43,567 nucleotides of DNA from Acidimicrobiia bacterium. GTDB lineage: Bacteria; Acidobacteriota; Vicinamibacteria; Vicinamibacterales; UBA2999. A program made the position numbers and the translations under genes. Under the pieces are notes generated by a model that saw only the letters and a list, made by a program, of their open reading frames with translations, was not told the DNA's origin and searched no databases. The stretch lies in NCBI GenBank assembly GCA_016871275.1, contig VFZG01000033.1, positions 1-43,567 of the forward strand, in the 5' to 3' direction. This document shows, in pieces, positions 1 to 8,027 of this stretch (position 1 is the first letter of the stretch; each line of letters opens with the position of its first letter).

Positions 1-628
1 TCAGGCGGGCGTCGCCTCGAATCCCGAAGGCGAGTGACCGGCCGGAGGCGCCACGCAGCCAGTAGCGGGCGCCCGCGCCGGCAAAGTAGACCTCGCCGGT
101 TTCGACCACAGTGCGGCCTTCATGGAGCTGCCGGAGATAACCGCCTCCCACAATCGCAAACGGCGCAATCCTGCGATGGATGCGCATGGGCACTTGCCAC
201 GTCAACGCCGCTTCGAACTGGTATTGCCCGAGTTGTTCGCCGGGCAGTTCCTGCGCCGGCGCTTCCTGGTCGCCGCTGATCGCCACGGCGACGCGCGGAG
301 ACGACAGGCTGGCGCCGGCTTCGAGCGCGAGCCGGCGCGTGAACGCGAATCCCAGCGTGAACTCAGGGAGCGTCGCCGCCGTGAGCCGCGAACGCGCCTG
401 AAAGAGCGTGAACGGCGGTGGCGACACACCGGGTGCGTTCCCGGTCAGTTGCGCGGTGGCATCGCCAATGTCATACGTGCCTGCCCGCACCACCGCGGCT
501 CCAAGCGTGAAGTGTCCGGGCCGCAGAGCGGGAGCCTGCTGCGCGACGGCGATCGCCGGCCACGCCCACCAGAGCACGGCGGCGAGGACGCAGTGCCGCA
601 GGCGGCCGCCTTGTCGAAGGAAGCTCAT
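1..628 (-). CDS. Outer-membrane beta-barrel-like protein, 3' end beyond window
   Basis: The frame is open from an ATG at 628 down to base 1 without a stop, so 209 codons are visible and the C-terminus is missing. The protein begins MSFLRQGGRLRH, then a hydrophobic stretch ending in a signal-peptidase-like AIAVAQQA around residue 30. After that it shows alternating polar/hydrophobic strands such as HFTLGAAVVRAG, PEFTLGFAFTRRLALEAGASLS and IAPFAIVGGGYL, as expected of a small outer-membrane barrel. Its ATG overlaps the stop of the upstream matrixin-like gene by four bases (ATGA, 625-628), so the two are probably translationally coupled. No specific family was recognised; barrel and outer-membrane location are inferred from the strand pattern and signal peptide. 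Confidence 0.6.
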   Translation of the reverse strand, partial: MSFLRQGGRLRHCVLAAVLWWAWPAIAVAQQAPALRPGHFTLGAAVVRAGTYDIGDATAQLTGNAPGVSPPPFTLFQARSRLTAATLPEFTLGFAFTRRLALEAGASLSSPRVAVAISGDQEAPAQELPGEQLGQYQFEAALTWQVPMRIHRRIAPFAIVGGGYLRQLHEGRTVVETGEVYFAGAGARYWLRGASGRSLAFGIRGDARL

Positions 629-1617
629 CGAGGCAGCACGCGGATCTCGATCGGCGGCGACGCTCCTCCCTTGGGGGCCGCGACCATGCGCGGTGCGTAC
701 GTCACCCGGAAGTCGGTGTCCACCGGGTGCGGGAAATAGTTGCTCGGGTCGGCATCGTCCAGCGGCTCGGCACGCAGGATGTACGCGCCAGGCGGCAGCC
801 GCGCAATGACGAAGTCGCCGGCCGCGCCTTGACTGAATCCGCCAATCAGCACGCCGGTCTCGGGGTTGAAAGCTATCACGTGCGCGCCGCGGACGCCTTG
901 CCCGTTCTTCGTGATGCGTCCAACGATGCCGCCTGTCTCGAACGCGACCGCTCCCGTGGGATACAAATCCGACACCCCGGCAATGTCGTCGGCCTGGAGC
1001 ACGCGCTCGGCAATCGTGCCGGCGCTGAGCGCGATCGGAAACATCACCGCACCGTGACCCGTCACGCGGCGCGTGCCGCCGCCGGTGATCTCGGTCTCGC
1101 CAATGGCCGAATGACCGAGGCCCAGAAAGTGCCCGAGCTCGTGCAGCGCTACCGATTCCAGGTCGACGCGGCCGGGCTGGCCGCCGGGCGCGACCGAGAA
1201 CGCAAAGCTTGTATTGATCACAATGTCGGCTTCGTAAATCGCGCCGGTCGCGCTATCCACCATGACACTCGTCAAGGCCAGCACCCGGTCGAGGTCAGGC
1301 CTTGCCAGAAAGCCGATGGTATTCAAGCCGTCGGCTCCCTCGGCGAGGGCATTCGTCATGCCCTGGAACTGGAGCCGAACGCTCGCCGGCTCGGCCGACG
1401 ACCACGTTGCCGCGGCGCGCTCGACAGCGCCGCGCAGTTCCGCCGCCGTCGCCCCGCTGCCGTCGCGCGTGGAGATGAAAAAGCCGATCGGCTGCTGGTG
1501 CCAGGTCGCGTCAACGACCCGGCCATTCACGATCGCGCCGAGCTTCAGGTAGGCCAGCGAAGACGACCCTCCAGCGGTGAGGCAGAGAGCGGCGGTCGCT
1601 GCGAGGATGCGCCTCAT
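625..1617 (-). CDS. Secreted matrixin-like zinc metalloprotease with C-terminal regulatory-like domain
   Basis: A 330-residue protein starting MRRILAATAALCLTAG, a short signal peptide. The metzincin zinc motif HELGHFLGLGHS lies at about residues 159-170 (HExxHxxGxxH), with the catalytic Glu at 160. A Met-turn candidate (VMFPIAL) follows at about 192, which is the matrixin-type layout. Residues from about 228 (GGIVGRITKNGQGVRGAHVIAFN) look like a carboxypeptidase-regulatory-like beta domain. The open frame extends upstream to 1998, but that part is antisense-like and overlaps the preceding gene. The ATG at 1617 is preferred because it makes an ATGA overlap with that gene's stop and gives a signal peptide. 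It is the middle gene of a coupled three-gene cassette (secreted small protein, protease, barrel). The substrate is unknown. Confidence 0.8.
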   Translation of the reverse strand: MRRILAATAALCLTAGGSSSLAYLKLGAIVNGRVVDATWHQQPIGFFISTRDGSGATAAELRGAVERAAATWSSAEPASVRLQFQGMTNALAEGADGLNTIGFLARPDLDRVLALTSVMVDSATGAIYEADIVINTSFAFSVAPGGQPGRVDLESVALHELGHFLGLGHSAIGETEITGGGTRRVTGHGAVMFPIALSAGTIAERVLQADDIAGVSDLYPTGAVAFETGGIVGRITKNGQGVRGAHVIAFNPETGVLIGGFSQGAAGDFVIARLPPGAYILRAEPLDDADPSNYFPHPVDTDFRVTYAPRMVAAPKGGASPPIEIRVLPR

Positions 1618-2147
1618 CGCGCCCCCACGATCCCGCGGACGCTCGATTCGAAGACCGCCAGCGGCGCGGGACGACGGCCGGCATCGCCGCGCACGACGCG
1701 GCCCGGCTCGATGACCGGCGGCATCACCAGCATCGCGCCGGAGCGTGCATCGTGCTGCACGCGATAAATGCCTTGCGTGAGTCCGGTCGTGACCGGAAGC
1801 CGCGCCCCACGGCTGCTCAGGAAAAACACCGCAAGATCTCCAGGACTGAACGCCGGAGCGCCGGGGATGACGTTCACGTAACGTCCCACCTGCCCGCCCG
1901 GCACGGTGAACGCCATCGTCTGCCGGGTGGCGCCCTTCAGGCCACGCAGGATCTCGATCGACACCACGCTCTCGATGAAGCGCCGATCGTCGCTCCACTG
2001 CGGGCGCACGTCGGTCACGCGGCCGTAGACCACGGCCGCCGACTCGTTGACGAGCTGTTCGAACGTCAGGGGCACCACGGTGGTGGCGGTCACCACCGAC
2101 GACAGCGCGGCGAGCAGGACAATCAGCGCAACACTACAACGCACCAT
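1614..2147 (-). CDS. Secreted protein of unknown function preceding the matrixin
   Basis: A 177-residue protein from an ATG at 2147 (MVRCSVALIVLLAALSSVVTATTVVPLTF), with a clear N-terminal signal peptide. The mature part has the pattern LTFEQLVNESAAVVYGRVTDVRPQW, then EILRGLKG and GDLAVFFLSSRGARLPV, suggesting a compact beta-rich domain. I do not recognise a named family. An ATG 15 codons upstream in the same frame is less likely because it would bury the signal peptide. The start overlaps the lpxB end by 14 bases and the stop overlaps the protease start by four, so it is read in the same transcript. The pairing suggests a partner, inhibitor or chaperone of the protease, but that is only inference. 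Confidence 0.65.
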   Translation of the reverse strand: MVRCSVALIVLLAALSSVVTATTVVPLTFEQLVNESAAVVYGRVTDVRPQWSDDRRFIESVVSIEILRGLKGATRQTMAFTVPGGQVGRYVNVIPGAPAFSPGDLAVFFLSSRGARLPVTTGLTQGIYRVQHDARSGAMLVMPPVIEPGRVVRGDAGRRPAPLAVFESSVRGIVGAR

Positions 2148-3339
2148 GCCTCGAGTGTACGACATCGAGCACGGCGTCGGCGGCGCGATCACTGGCGCCG
2201 GGACCGCCGAGCTGGCGGCGCACCTCGTCGAGCGCTGCGGTCATCTCATCGCGATACGGACGATCGTGCATGATGCGCACCGCTTCCGCCGAAACGGCTT
2301 CCGGCGTGCACGCCTCCTGGATCAGCTCCACCACCACCCGGCGGCCGGCGATGAGGTTGACCATGGCATACATGTCAACCTGCAGGAACCGGATGCCCAT
2401 GCGATACGACGTCGGCGACAGCTTGTAGAGCACCACCATCGGCTTGCCGTGCATGGCGGTTTGCACCGTCGCCGTCCCCGACGCCGTCACCACGGCATCG
2501 GACGCGTTCAGCACGTCATCGGTCTGCGCATCCACAATTCGCAGGATGATGTTCGCGAGTCCGAACGGCTCGAACAGCCGGTCTTGAAGATTCGGCGCTC
2601 GCGCCACAATGAACTGAACGCCGGGCACTTGGGCGGCAATCGCCGGCAGCGCCTGCGCCATGACCGGCGCCAGCCGCTCGAGCTCGTTGGTGCGGCTGCC
2701 CGGCAGCAAGGCCATCACCCTCCGGGCGGGATCCAGCTTCAACCCCTGCAGGAATGCCTCGCGGGACTGCTTCGGCCGTGCCAGGTCGATCAGCGGATGC
2801 CCCACGAACCGAACGTCGATGCCGTGGCGTTGATACCACGCCGCCTCGAACGGAAAGATCGGCAACACCCGATCGACGTTGCGCTTCATCCCGGCAATCC
2901 GCCTTGGGCGCCACGCCCACAACTGCGGCGTGACGTAATAGATGACCGGAATGCCCAGCCGCTTGATGCGGCGCATCAGGAAGAAGTTGAAGTCGGGATA
3001 GTCGATGAGGACCAGCGCATCCGGCGTGCGCTCCTGTGCCGAACGCACCAGCTTGCGCAAGGTCTTGAGCGAGCGGGGGACGACCTTCAGGGCCTCGACC
3101 AGGCCGGTGACCGAGAGTCCGTGGAAGTCTTCGATCAGCTCTCCGCCGGCGGCGGCGAACTTCGCTCCGCCGAGGCCGAACACCTGGATGTCGGGGTCGC
3201 GGCGGCGCAGCGCCTCGACCAGCGCGCCGGCATACAGGTCACCGGAGGCTTCGCCGCAGGACAGTAATATCTTCAGCCCTCGCGCGCTGGATGTCGCCGC
3301 GTTCCATCTGGACCAGCCTGCGGCTGGGCCGAAGGTCAA
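2134..3339 (-). CDS. lpxB: Lipid-A-disaccharide synthase
   Basis: Catalyses condensation of UDP-2,3-diacylglucosamine with lipid X to lipid A disaccharide at the inner membrane (GT19 family). Recognisable blocks are KILLSCGEASGDLYAGALVEAL near the N-terminus, FGLGGAKFAAAGGE, LIDYPDFNFFLMRRIKRLGIP, YYVTPQLWAWRP, LPIFPFEAAWY, the nucleotide-binding LLPGSRTNELERL and ASGTATVQTAMHGKPMVVLYK. The full frame is 401 residues, slightly above the usual 370-400. The start drawn is a TTG whose last two bases overlap the upstream M16 gene's TGA stop. A CTG just before KILLSCGE (about 3276) would give a more typical N-terminus, so the start is uncertain. It lies in one minus-strand run with lpxD but is separated from it by two M16 peptidase genes. 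Confidence 0.93.
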   Translation of the reverse strand: MTFGPAAGWSRWNAATSSARGLKILLSCGEASGDLYAGALVEALRRRDPDIQVFGLGGAKFAAAGGELIEDFHGLSVTGLVEALKVVPRSLKTLRKLVRSAQERTPDALVLIDYPDFNFFLMRRIKRLGIPVIYYVTPQLWAWRPRRIAGMKRNVDRVLPIFPFEAAWYQRHGIDVRFVGHPLIDLARPKQSREAFLQGLKLDPARRVMALLPGSRTNELERLAPVMAQALPAIAAQVPGVQFIVARAPNLQDRLFEPFGLANIILRIVDAQTDDVLNASDAVVTASGTATVQTAMHGKPMVVLYKLSPTSYRMGIRFLQVDMYAMVNLIAGRRVVVELIQEACTPEAVSAEAVRIMHDRPYRDEMTAALDEVRRQLGGPGASDRAADAVLDVVHSRHGAL

Positions 3340-4871
3340 CGGCCTCCCGAGCGGCGCTTCAGGAAATCGGCTGACAGCAGATCGACCTGTTCGATGGGCA
3401 CCCGTTCGAAGCTGCCGAAACCGACGCCCTTCAGATCGGCGACGAACTTGTCGGCGTCGCCGACCAGCACGATCGACAGTTGTGACGGGCGGATGAACCA
3501 GCGCGCGACCCGCTGGATCTCGTCGGGCGTGACCTTCAGGATCCGCTCGCGAAAGCGCGGCAGTTCCTCAACCGGCAGCTCGTAGAACAACTGGTTGAGC
3601 ACCTGCGTGGCAATCTGATCGGGAACTTCGATCGTCAGCGGGAAGTGCCCCACCATGTAGTCCTGAGCGCCTTCGAGCTCGCCGCCGCTGACGCGCTCGC
3701 GCTGCAGGCGGGTGAATTCGTCCACCACCACTCGCAACGCCTCGGCGGTGTTGGCCGTCTGGGTGTCGGTCTCCGCAATCACCGCGCCCGCCAGCCGGTA
3801 GCTGTCGAGATCCGCCGACGCCCCATAGGTCAGCTGCTTCTGCGATCGCAGCACCTGCTGCAGGCGATTGGCGCCTTCGCCGCCGAGAATCTTGACCGCT
3901 TGATCGATCGCCTCATAATCGGAGTGCTTGCGCGGAATGGCAATGTGGCCGACGCGGATCTCCGTCTGCACCGCATTCGGCTTGTCGACGACGATCACCC
4001 TGCGGGTCGCATCCGGCGGCTCCGTGACGCTGAACCCGGGCACGTCCGCCGGCTGCCACGCACCGAAGTACTTCTCGAGGCCGGCCATCGCCTCGGCGGC
4101 GCCAATGTCGCCCACCACCGCAAGCAAGGCGTTGTTCGGCACGAAATAGCGCCGGTGATAGTCCTGGAAGTCGGCGCGCGTCAGGCCAGCCAGCGATTCC
4201 GGTGTGCCGCCGCCGGGCATGCCGTACGGGTGGAAGCCGTAGATCAGCCGGTCAATGATGCGATCGGCGACCGCTTCCGGATCCTCGGTCGACACCTTCA
4301 GCGCCGACAGCGCCTGGCTCCGCTGGCGCTCAATCTCTTCGGGCGCGAACGTCGGCCGCATCACGATGTCGGACATCAGGCGCAGCGCGATTTCGTAGCC
4401 GTCCTTCATGACCACGGCGTTGACGAAGCTGAGGTCCGTTCCCGCCCCGGTGCCAAGCACGCCGCCGATGAAGTCGATCTCCTCCGCAATCTGCGCGGCG
4501 GTGCGCGTGCCGGCGCCCTGATCGAGCAGCGTCGCGGTCATCATCGCCAGGCCGTGCTTGCCCTTCGGATCGTGCACGGCGCCGGCGCGAATCAGCATGC
4601 GGACGCTGATGGCCGGCTGCTCGTTCTGGCTGACCAGCACGACCTGCATGCCGTTGGCGAGCTTGCGGACGTCGTACGGCGGGAACGTGACCGGACGCGC
4701 CGCCAGCGGGCGCGGCGGATTCTCTCGCGGCCACTCGACTCGCGATTGAACTCCGGTCGAGCCCAGTCGCTCGCTCATCGCCTGCCACGGTGGATCGAGC
4801 CTGGGACTGGCGGCGACCAGCGCGGTCAACGCGCCGAACACGCCAAGGGTCAGGGCCGCCTTGAGCTTCAC
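3336..4871 (-). CDS. M16 peptidase family subunit lacking the zinc motif
   Basis: A 511-residue protein from a GTG start (GTGA overlap with the upstream M16 gene's stop at 4868-4871). It has a signal peptide (MKLKAALTLGVFGALTALVAA). The M16 fold is evident: LANGMQVVLVSQNEQPAISVRMLIRAGAVHD early, the domain 2 signature around RRYFVPNNALLAVVGDI, and a second repeat with AETDTQTANTAEALRVVVDEF. At the place where active members carry HxxEH it reads GKHGLAMMTATLLDQG, so the zinc-binding inverted motif is absent. Known M16B pairs combine one active and one inactive subunit, and this gene directly follows a member that has the motif. The likely product is the non-catalytic partner in a periplasmic heterodimer. 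Confidence 0.85.
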   Translation of the reverse strand: MKLKAALTLGVFGALTALVAASPRLDPPWQAMSERLGSTGVQSRVEWPRENPPRPLAARPVTFPPYDVRKLANGMQVVLVSQNEQPAISVRMLIRAGAVHDPKGKHGLAMMTATLLDQGAGTRTAAQIAEEIDFIGGVLGTGAGTDLSFVNAVVMKDGYEIALRLMSDIVMRPTFAPEEIERQRSQALSALKVSTEDPEAVADRIIDRLIYGFHPYGMPGGGTPESLAGLTRADFQDYHRRYFVPNNALLAVVGDIGAAEAMAGLEKYFGAWQPADVPGFSVTEPPDATRRVIVVDKPNAVQTEIRVGHIAIPRKHSDYEAIDQAVKILGGEGANRLQQVLRSQKQLTYGASADLDSYRLAGAVIAETDTQTANTAEALRVVVDEFTRLQRERVSGGELEGAQDYMVGHFPLTIEVPDQIATQVLNQLFYELPVEELPRFRERILKVTPDEIQRVARWFIRPSQLSIVLVGDADKFVADLKGVGFGSFERVPIEQVDLLSADFLKRRSGGR

Positions 4872-6217
4872 TTCTCCACTCCCCCGCGCGGCATGATGCG
4901 CATCACCATCCGGCCTTCCGGCACGAAATACTGCTGCGCCACCCGCTTGACGTCTTCGAGCGACACCTTCATGAACGTGTCGTACTCACCGTCGGCAGAT
5001 GCCATGTCCTTCTGGATCACTTCGGCGTGTCCCAGTTGCGACGCCTTCTCTTTGATCGACAGGCGGCTGACGATGTAGTCGCGCGAGAACTGGTTTTTGG
5101 CGCGCTGCAACTCCCGTTCGGTGATGCCCTGGGTCTTGAGCTTCTCGAACTCGCCAATCAGCGCCTTCTCGACTGCGTCCGGCGACTGGCCTGGGTTCAC
5201 CAGCGCCACCGCCGAGAAGATCCCCGGCTGTTCGAGGAAGCTGCTGCTGCCAAACGCAGTCAGTGCCAGTCCGGATTGGTAGACAAGTCGTTGGTAGATG
5301 CGCGACGTCTGGCCGTCGGACAGCGTCTTCGACATCACGAACATCGGATACGAGTCGGGGTGGCCGTTGTATGGCACGTGATACGTCACAACCACCGCCG
5401 GCAGCGGCCAGGGCTGCTCGAGCGTCACCCGCTTCTCCTTGGTGTGCTTCGGCTCCTGCGGAATGTCGCGGGGCACGGGATTGGCGGCCTTGGGCACGCG
5501 CGCGAAGTACTGGTGCACCAACTGAGTGACCGTGTCGACCTCGAAGTCACCGACCACCAGCAGCGTGGCGTTCTCCGGCACGTAGAAGGTCTTGTAAAAA
5601 TCACGCACGTCGTCGATCGTGGCGGCGTTGAGATCGGTCATGCTGCCGATCACCGGGTGCTTGTACGGATGCACGTCGAAGGCGTGCGACGTAATCAGCT
5701 CGTTGAGCAGACCGTAGGGCGGATTCTCAATGCGCATCCGCCGCTCTTCCTTCACCACTTCGCGCTCGGCAATGAACGTCTTCTCGTCGATGCGCAGCGA
5801 CGCCATGCGGTCGGCTTCCATCCACAGCACCAGCGGCAGGTACTGCGCCGGGATGGTTTGCCAGAACACGGTGGTGTCTTCGTTGGTGTAGGCGTTGGCC
5901 TGTCCGCCCACCGAGGCGATGATCGACGTGTGCTGCTCCGGCTCGACGTTCCGCGAGCCTTTGAACATCATGTGTTCGAAGAAATGCGCAAAGCCGGTTC
6001 GGCCGGGCCGCTCGTTCTTCGACCCGACGTGGTACCACAACTCGACGTGCGCGATCGGCGTCGACTTGTCCTGGTGGAGAATGACCTTCATCCCGTTCGG
6101 CAGGACCAGGCGCTGATACTGCAGCTTCGGCGGACGGACTGTCGCCTGCAGCGGCACATAGACCACCGCGACGACCGCCGCAACCAACGCCACCACGAGT
6201 GCTGAGAAAGTTCTCAT
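4868..6217 (-). CDS. Catalytic M16 family zinc peptidase
   Basis: A 449-residue protein from an ATG at 6217 (MRTFSALVVALVAAVVAVVYV), a signal peptide or N-terminal anchor. The inverted zinc motif is at about residues 78-82 (HFFEH within GFAHFFEHMMFKGS), and the distal ligand Glu is near 157 in EREVVKEERRMR, the spacing seen in insulinase-family enzymes. The second M16 domain follows, with FYVPENATLLVVGDFEVD. The open frame runs about 49 codons further upstream, but that segment is built from a heptamer repeat ([11 protein letters not shown]) and overlaps the lpxD end, so the later ATG with AGGA upstream is preferred. It is coupled by a four-base overlap to the motif-less partner, and probably degrades peptides in the periplasm. 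Confidence 0.9.
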   Translation of the reverse strand: MRTFSALVVALVAAVVAVVYVPLQATVRPPKLQYQRLVLPNGMKVILHQDKSTPIAHVELWYHVGSKNERPGRTGFAHFFEHMMFKGSRNVEPEQHTSIIASVGGQANAYTNEDTTVFWQTIPAQYLPLVLWMEADRMASLRIDEKTFIAEREVVKEERRMRIENPPYGLLNELITSHAFDVHPYKHPVIGSMTDLNAATIDDVRDFYKTFYVPENATLLVVGDFEVDTVTQLVHQYFARVPKAANPVPRDIPQEPKHTKEKRVTLEQPWPLPAVVVTYHVPYNGHPDSYPMFVMSKTLSDGQTSRIYQRLVYQSGLALTAFGSSSFLEQPGIFSAVALVNPGQSPDAVEKALIGEFEKLKTQGITERELQRAKNQFSRDYIVSRLSIKEKASQLGHAEVIQKDMASADGEYDTFMKVSLEDVKRVAQQYFVPEGRMVMRIMPRGGVEK

Positions 6218-6225
6218 CCGGATTC

Positions 6226-7302
6226 CTAATCGTCCGCGGTCCCTGATCCCTGATCCCTGGTCCCTGAGCCCTGCTCTTCGACCCTCTTCAGCCGCTCTTC
6301 CAGCTCGCGCAGCTGCTTGCGCAGTTCGGGAAGCCGGCGCACCGCGGCTTGCGACTTGCGCCACCCTTCCGTCTCCTGCATCGGATACCCGGACATCTGC
6401 GTGCCGGCGGCGATCGAGCCCGTCACCCCGGTCTTGGCCGCCACCATCACGCGGTCGCCAATCTCGAGGTGGCCGCCCACCCCGGCCTGCCCGCCCATCA
6501 TGACCGACTCGCCGACGATGGTGCTGCCGGCAATGCCCACCTGGGCCGCGAGCAGGGAATTGCGGCCCACGATTACGCCGTGCGCGATCTGCACGAGGTT
6601 GTCGATCTTCGTGCCGGCCTTGATGCGCGTTTCGCCAACCGCCGGCCGATCGATCGTCGTGTTCGCGCCCACCTCGACGTCGTCTTCAAGCACCACCGGC
6701 CCGGTCTGCGGGATCTTTTCGTGCGACCCGTCCGGGCGCTGCGCGAACCCATAGCCGTCGCTGCCGATCACCGCGCCATTCTGCAGGATCACCCGATCGC
6801 CAATCGTGCAGCGCTCACGGATTGAGACGTGTGGATACAGGATGCAGTCGGCGCCAATCATGGCGTCGGCACCAATCACGACGTGGGGATGAACAATGGT
6901 GCGGGCGCCGATTCGCGCGCCGGCGCCAACACAGGCAAACGCACCGATGGTGGCCGACGGGTCCACCTGCGCCTCGCCGGCCACCGACGCCAGCGCGTCA
7001 ATGCCCGCGGCCGGGCGCGTGGGCGGCGACAACACCTGCGCCGCGCGCGCGAACGTCAGATAGGGCGACTGGCTGCGAATCACGGCGCACGGTGCCGCCG
7101 CGCCGGCAGACGCGGTCGGCTCGCCGTTCATGATCACCGCGCTCGCCTTCGTATCGGCCAGCTTCGAGGCGTACTTCGGATTGGCGAGGAAGGTGAGATC
7201 GCCGGGACCGGCGTCCTCGATGGTCGCCACGCGATGGATCTCGATTGCGGCGTCGCCCTCGACAGGGCATTCCAGACGACGCGCCAGTTCGCCGAGCGTC
7301 AC
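6226..7302 (-). CDS. lpxD: UDP-3-O-acylglucosamine N-acyltransferase
   Basis: Transfers the N-linked acyl chain in lipid A synthesis. The 358-residue protein has the N-terminal uridine-binding domain ([23 protein letters not shown]) and then a long left-handed beta-helix of hexapeptide repeats (about 115-300). [20 protein letters not shown] contains the catalytic-type His. A C-terminal helix ([21 protein letters not shown]) follows. The last residues, [16 protein letters not shown], are encoded by a heptamer array and look like an acquired tail. The start is GTG at 7302; a TATTCT box ends 7 bases before it, suggesting a leaderless transcript that begins here. The downstream genes of the run are two M16 peptidases and lpxB. 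Confidence 0.95.
   Translation of the reverse strand: MTLGELARRLECPVEGDAAIEIHRVATIEDAGPGDLTFLANPKYASKLADTKASAVIMNGEPTASAGAAAPCAVIRSQSPYLTFARAAQVLSPPTRPAAGIDALASVAGEAQVDPSATIGAFACVGAGARIGARTIVHPHVVIGADAMIGADCILYPHVSIRERCTIGDRVILQNGAVIGSDGYGFAQRPDGSHEKIPQTGPVVLEDDVEVGANTTIDRPAVGETRIKAGTKIDNLVQIAHGVIVGRNSLLAAQVGIAGSTIVGESVMMGGQAGVGGHLEIGDRVMVAAKTGVTGSIAAGTQMSGYPMQETEGWRKSQAAVRRLPELRKQLRELEERLKRVEEQGSGTRDQGSGTADD
6241..6275 (-). repeat. Heptamer array in the lpxD tail
   Basis: Five consecutive 7-base units (plus strand CCCTGAT twice, then three one- or two-base variants). On the coding strand this is TCAGGGA-like, a G3-N4 rhythm. It encodes the lpxD C-terminal [12 protein letters not shown], and in another frame the spurious N-terminal extension of the M16 gene. 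The same heptamer word occurs at 15644-15671 and 34520-34554. Confidence 0.85.
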
Positions 7303-7315
7303 GATAGCGAGAATA
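7303..7315 (-). promoter_or_regulatory. Leaderless-type -10 box before lpxD
   Basis: TATTCT (7315 to 7310) is followed by 7 bases and the GTG start. No Shine-Dalgarno fits in that space. The arrangement matches several other first genes in the window. A -35 element is not convincing. Confidence 0.4.
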
Positions 7316-7350
7316 TCACGCAGTTTCGCCCGGCCCGCCCTCCGGCCGCG

Positions 7351-8025
7351 CTACCTCGACGCCGACAGCTGCTCGACGAACCGGGCCATCCTGGGCATGT
7401 GCAGGCGCTTGGCCGCCTCGAGAATGACGCGGTGACGGTCGGCCGGCGCCAGCGAAAACGAGCGGTGGATCTGCGTCAGTGCCGGGTCGGGCGTGAGCGT
7501 CCACCGCACCGTGCTGAGGGCATGCGCGGCACCGCGCCACGACAGGAAATGCCCCACGGCCGTGAAGGTGAACAGGTAGGCCAGCAGGTTCGGACCCGGC
7601 ACAATCGCCACCAGACCCGACGCGATCAGCACCAGCGTGTGCGGGATCATCCGGTTGCGATGGCGATCCGAGTCGCGCTTCATCGAGTCCCGCATGATCG
7701 CTTCGGCGCGCGCCGCAGGAAGATCCGAGGAGATGTGCAGCGTCGCCGCGTCGGCCTTGCGCAGCTGCCAGAGCAGCCGCTGTTCGGCGATCCGCTCGGC
7801 CATCCATCGTAACGATCGTTTATGCACCCGCCCGAGAAAGGTCTTCGGCTCTTCGATTGATCTCTGGTGGCGCGCGCGCTCGGCTTCCTTCAGCTGCTCA
7901 TCGAATCGCGCGCGCAGCCTGGCGAAGAACCCCCGGCCCTCAACCGGCTCGTCCGTGTCGTCGTCGACCGCTTCGTAATAACACTCGAACCGGTCGAGGC
8001 CGACCGGCACCAGGTAGACACGCAT
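7351..8025 (-). CDS. Mitochondrial K+-H+ exchange-related family protein
   Basis: A 224-residue protein starting MRVYLVPVGLDRFECYYEAVDDD. I associate this N-terminus with the family named after a yeast protein implicated in mitochondrial K+/H+ exchange; the assignment is from memory of the motif. The middle is a charged helical stretch (FFARLRARFDEQLKEAERARHQRS). Two probable membrane segments follow around 132-170 (PHTLVLIASGLVAIVPGPNL, LAYLFTFTAVGHFLSW), with a cytoplasmic-looking tail. The open frame extends upstream to 8103, but the ATG at 8025 begins just two bases after the stop of the S1/P1-like gene and starts at the conserved motif. The transport role is unproven. Confidence 0.55.
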   Translation of the reverse strand: MRVYLVPVGLDRFECYYEAVDDDTDEPVEGRGFFARLRARFDEQLKEAERARHQRSIEEPKTFLGRVHKRSLRWMAERIAEQRLLWQLRKADAATLHISSDLPAARAEAIMRDSMKRDSDRHRNRMIPHTLVLIASGLVAIVPGPNLLAYLFTFTAVGHFLSWRGAAHALSTVRWTLTPDPALTQIHRSFSLAPADRHRVILEAAKRLHMPRMARFVEQLSASR

Positions 8026-8027
8026 CG

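Noticed and set aside
1618-1998. N-terminal extension of the matrixin frame
   Set aside because: It lies over the preceding gene, lacks protein-like character and would remove the signal peptide.
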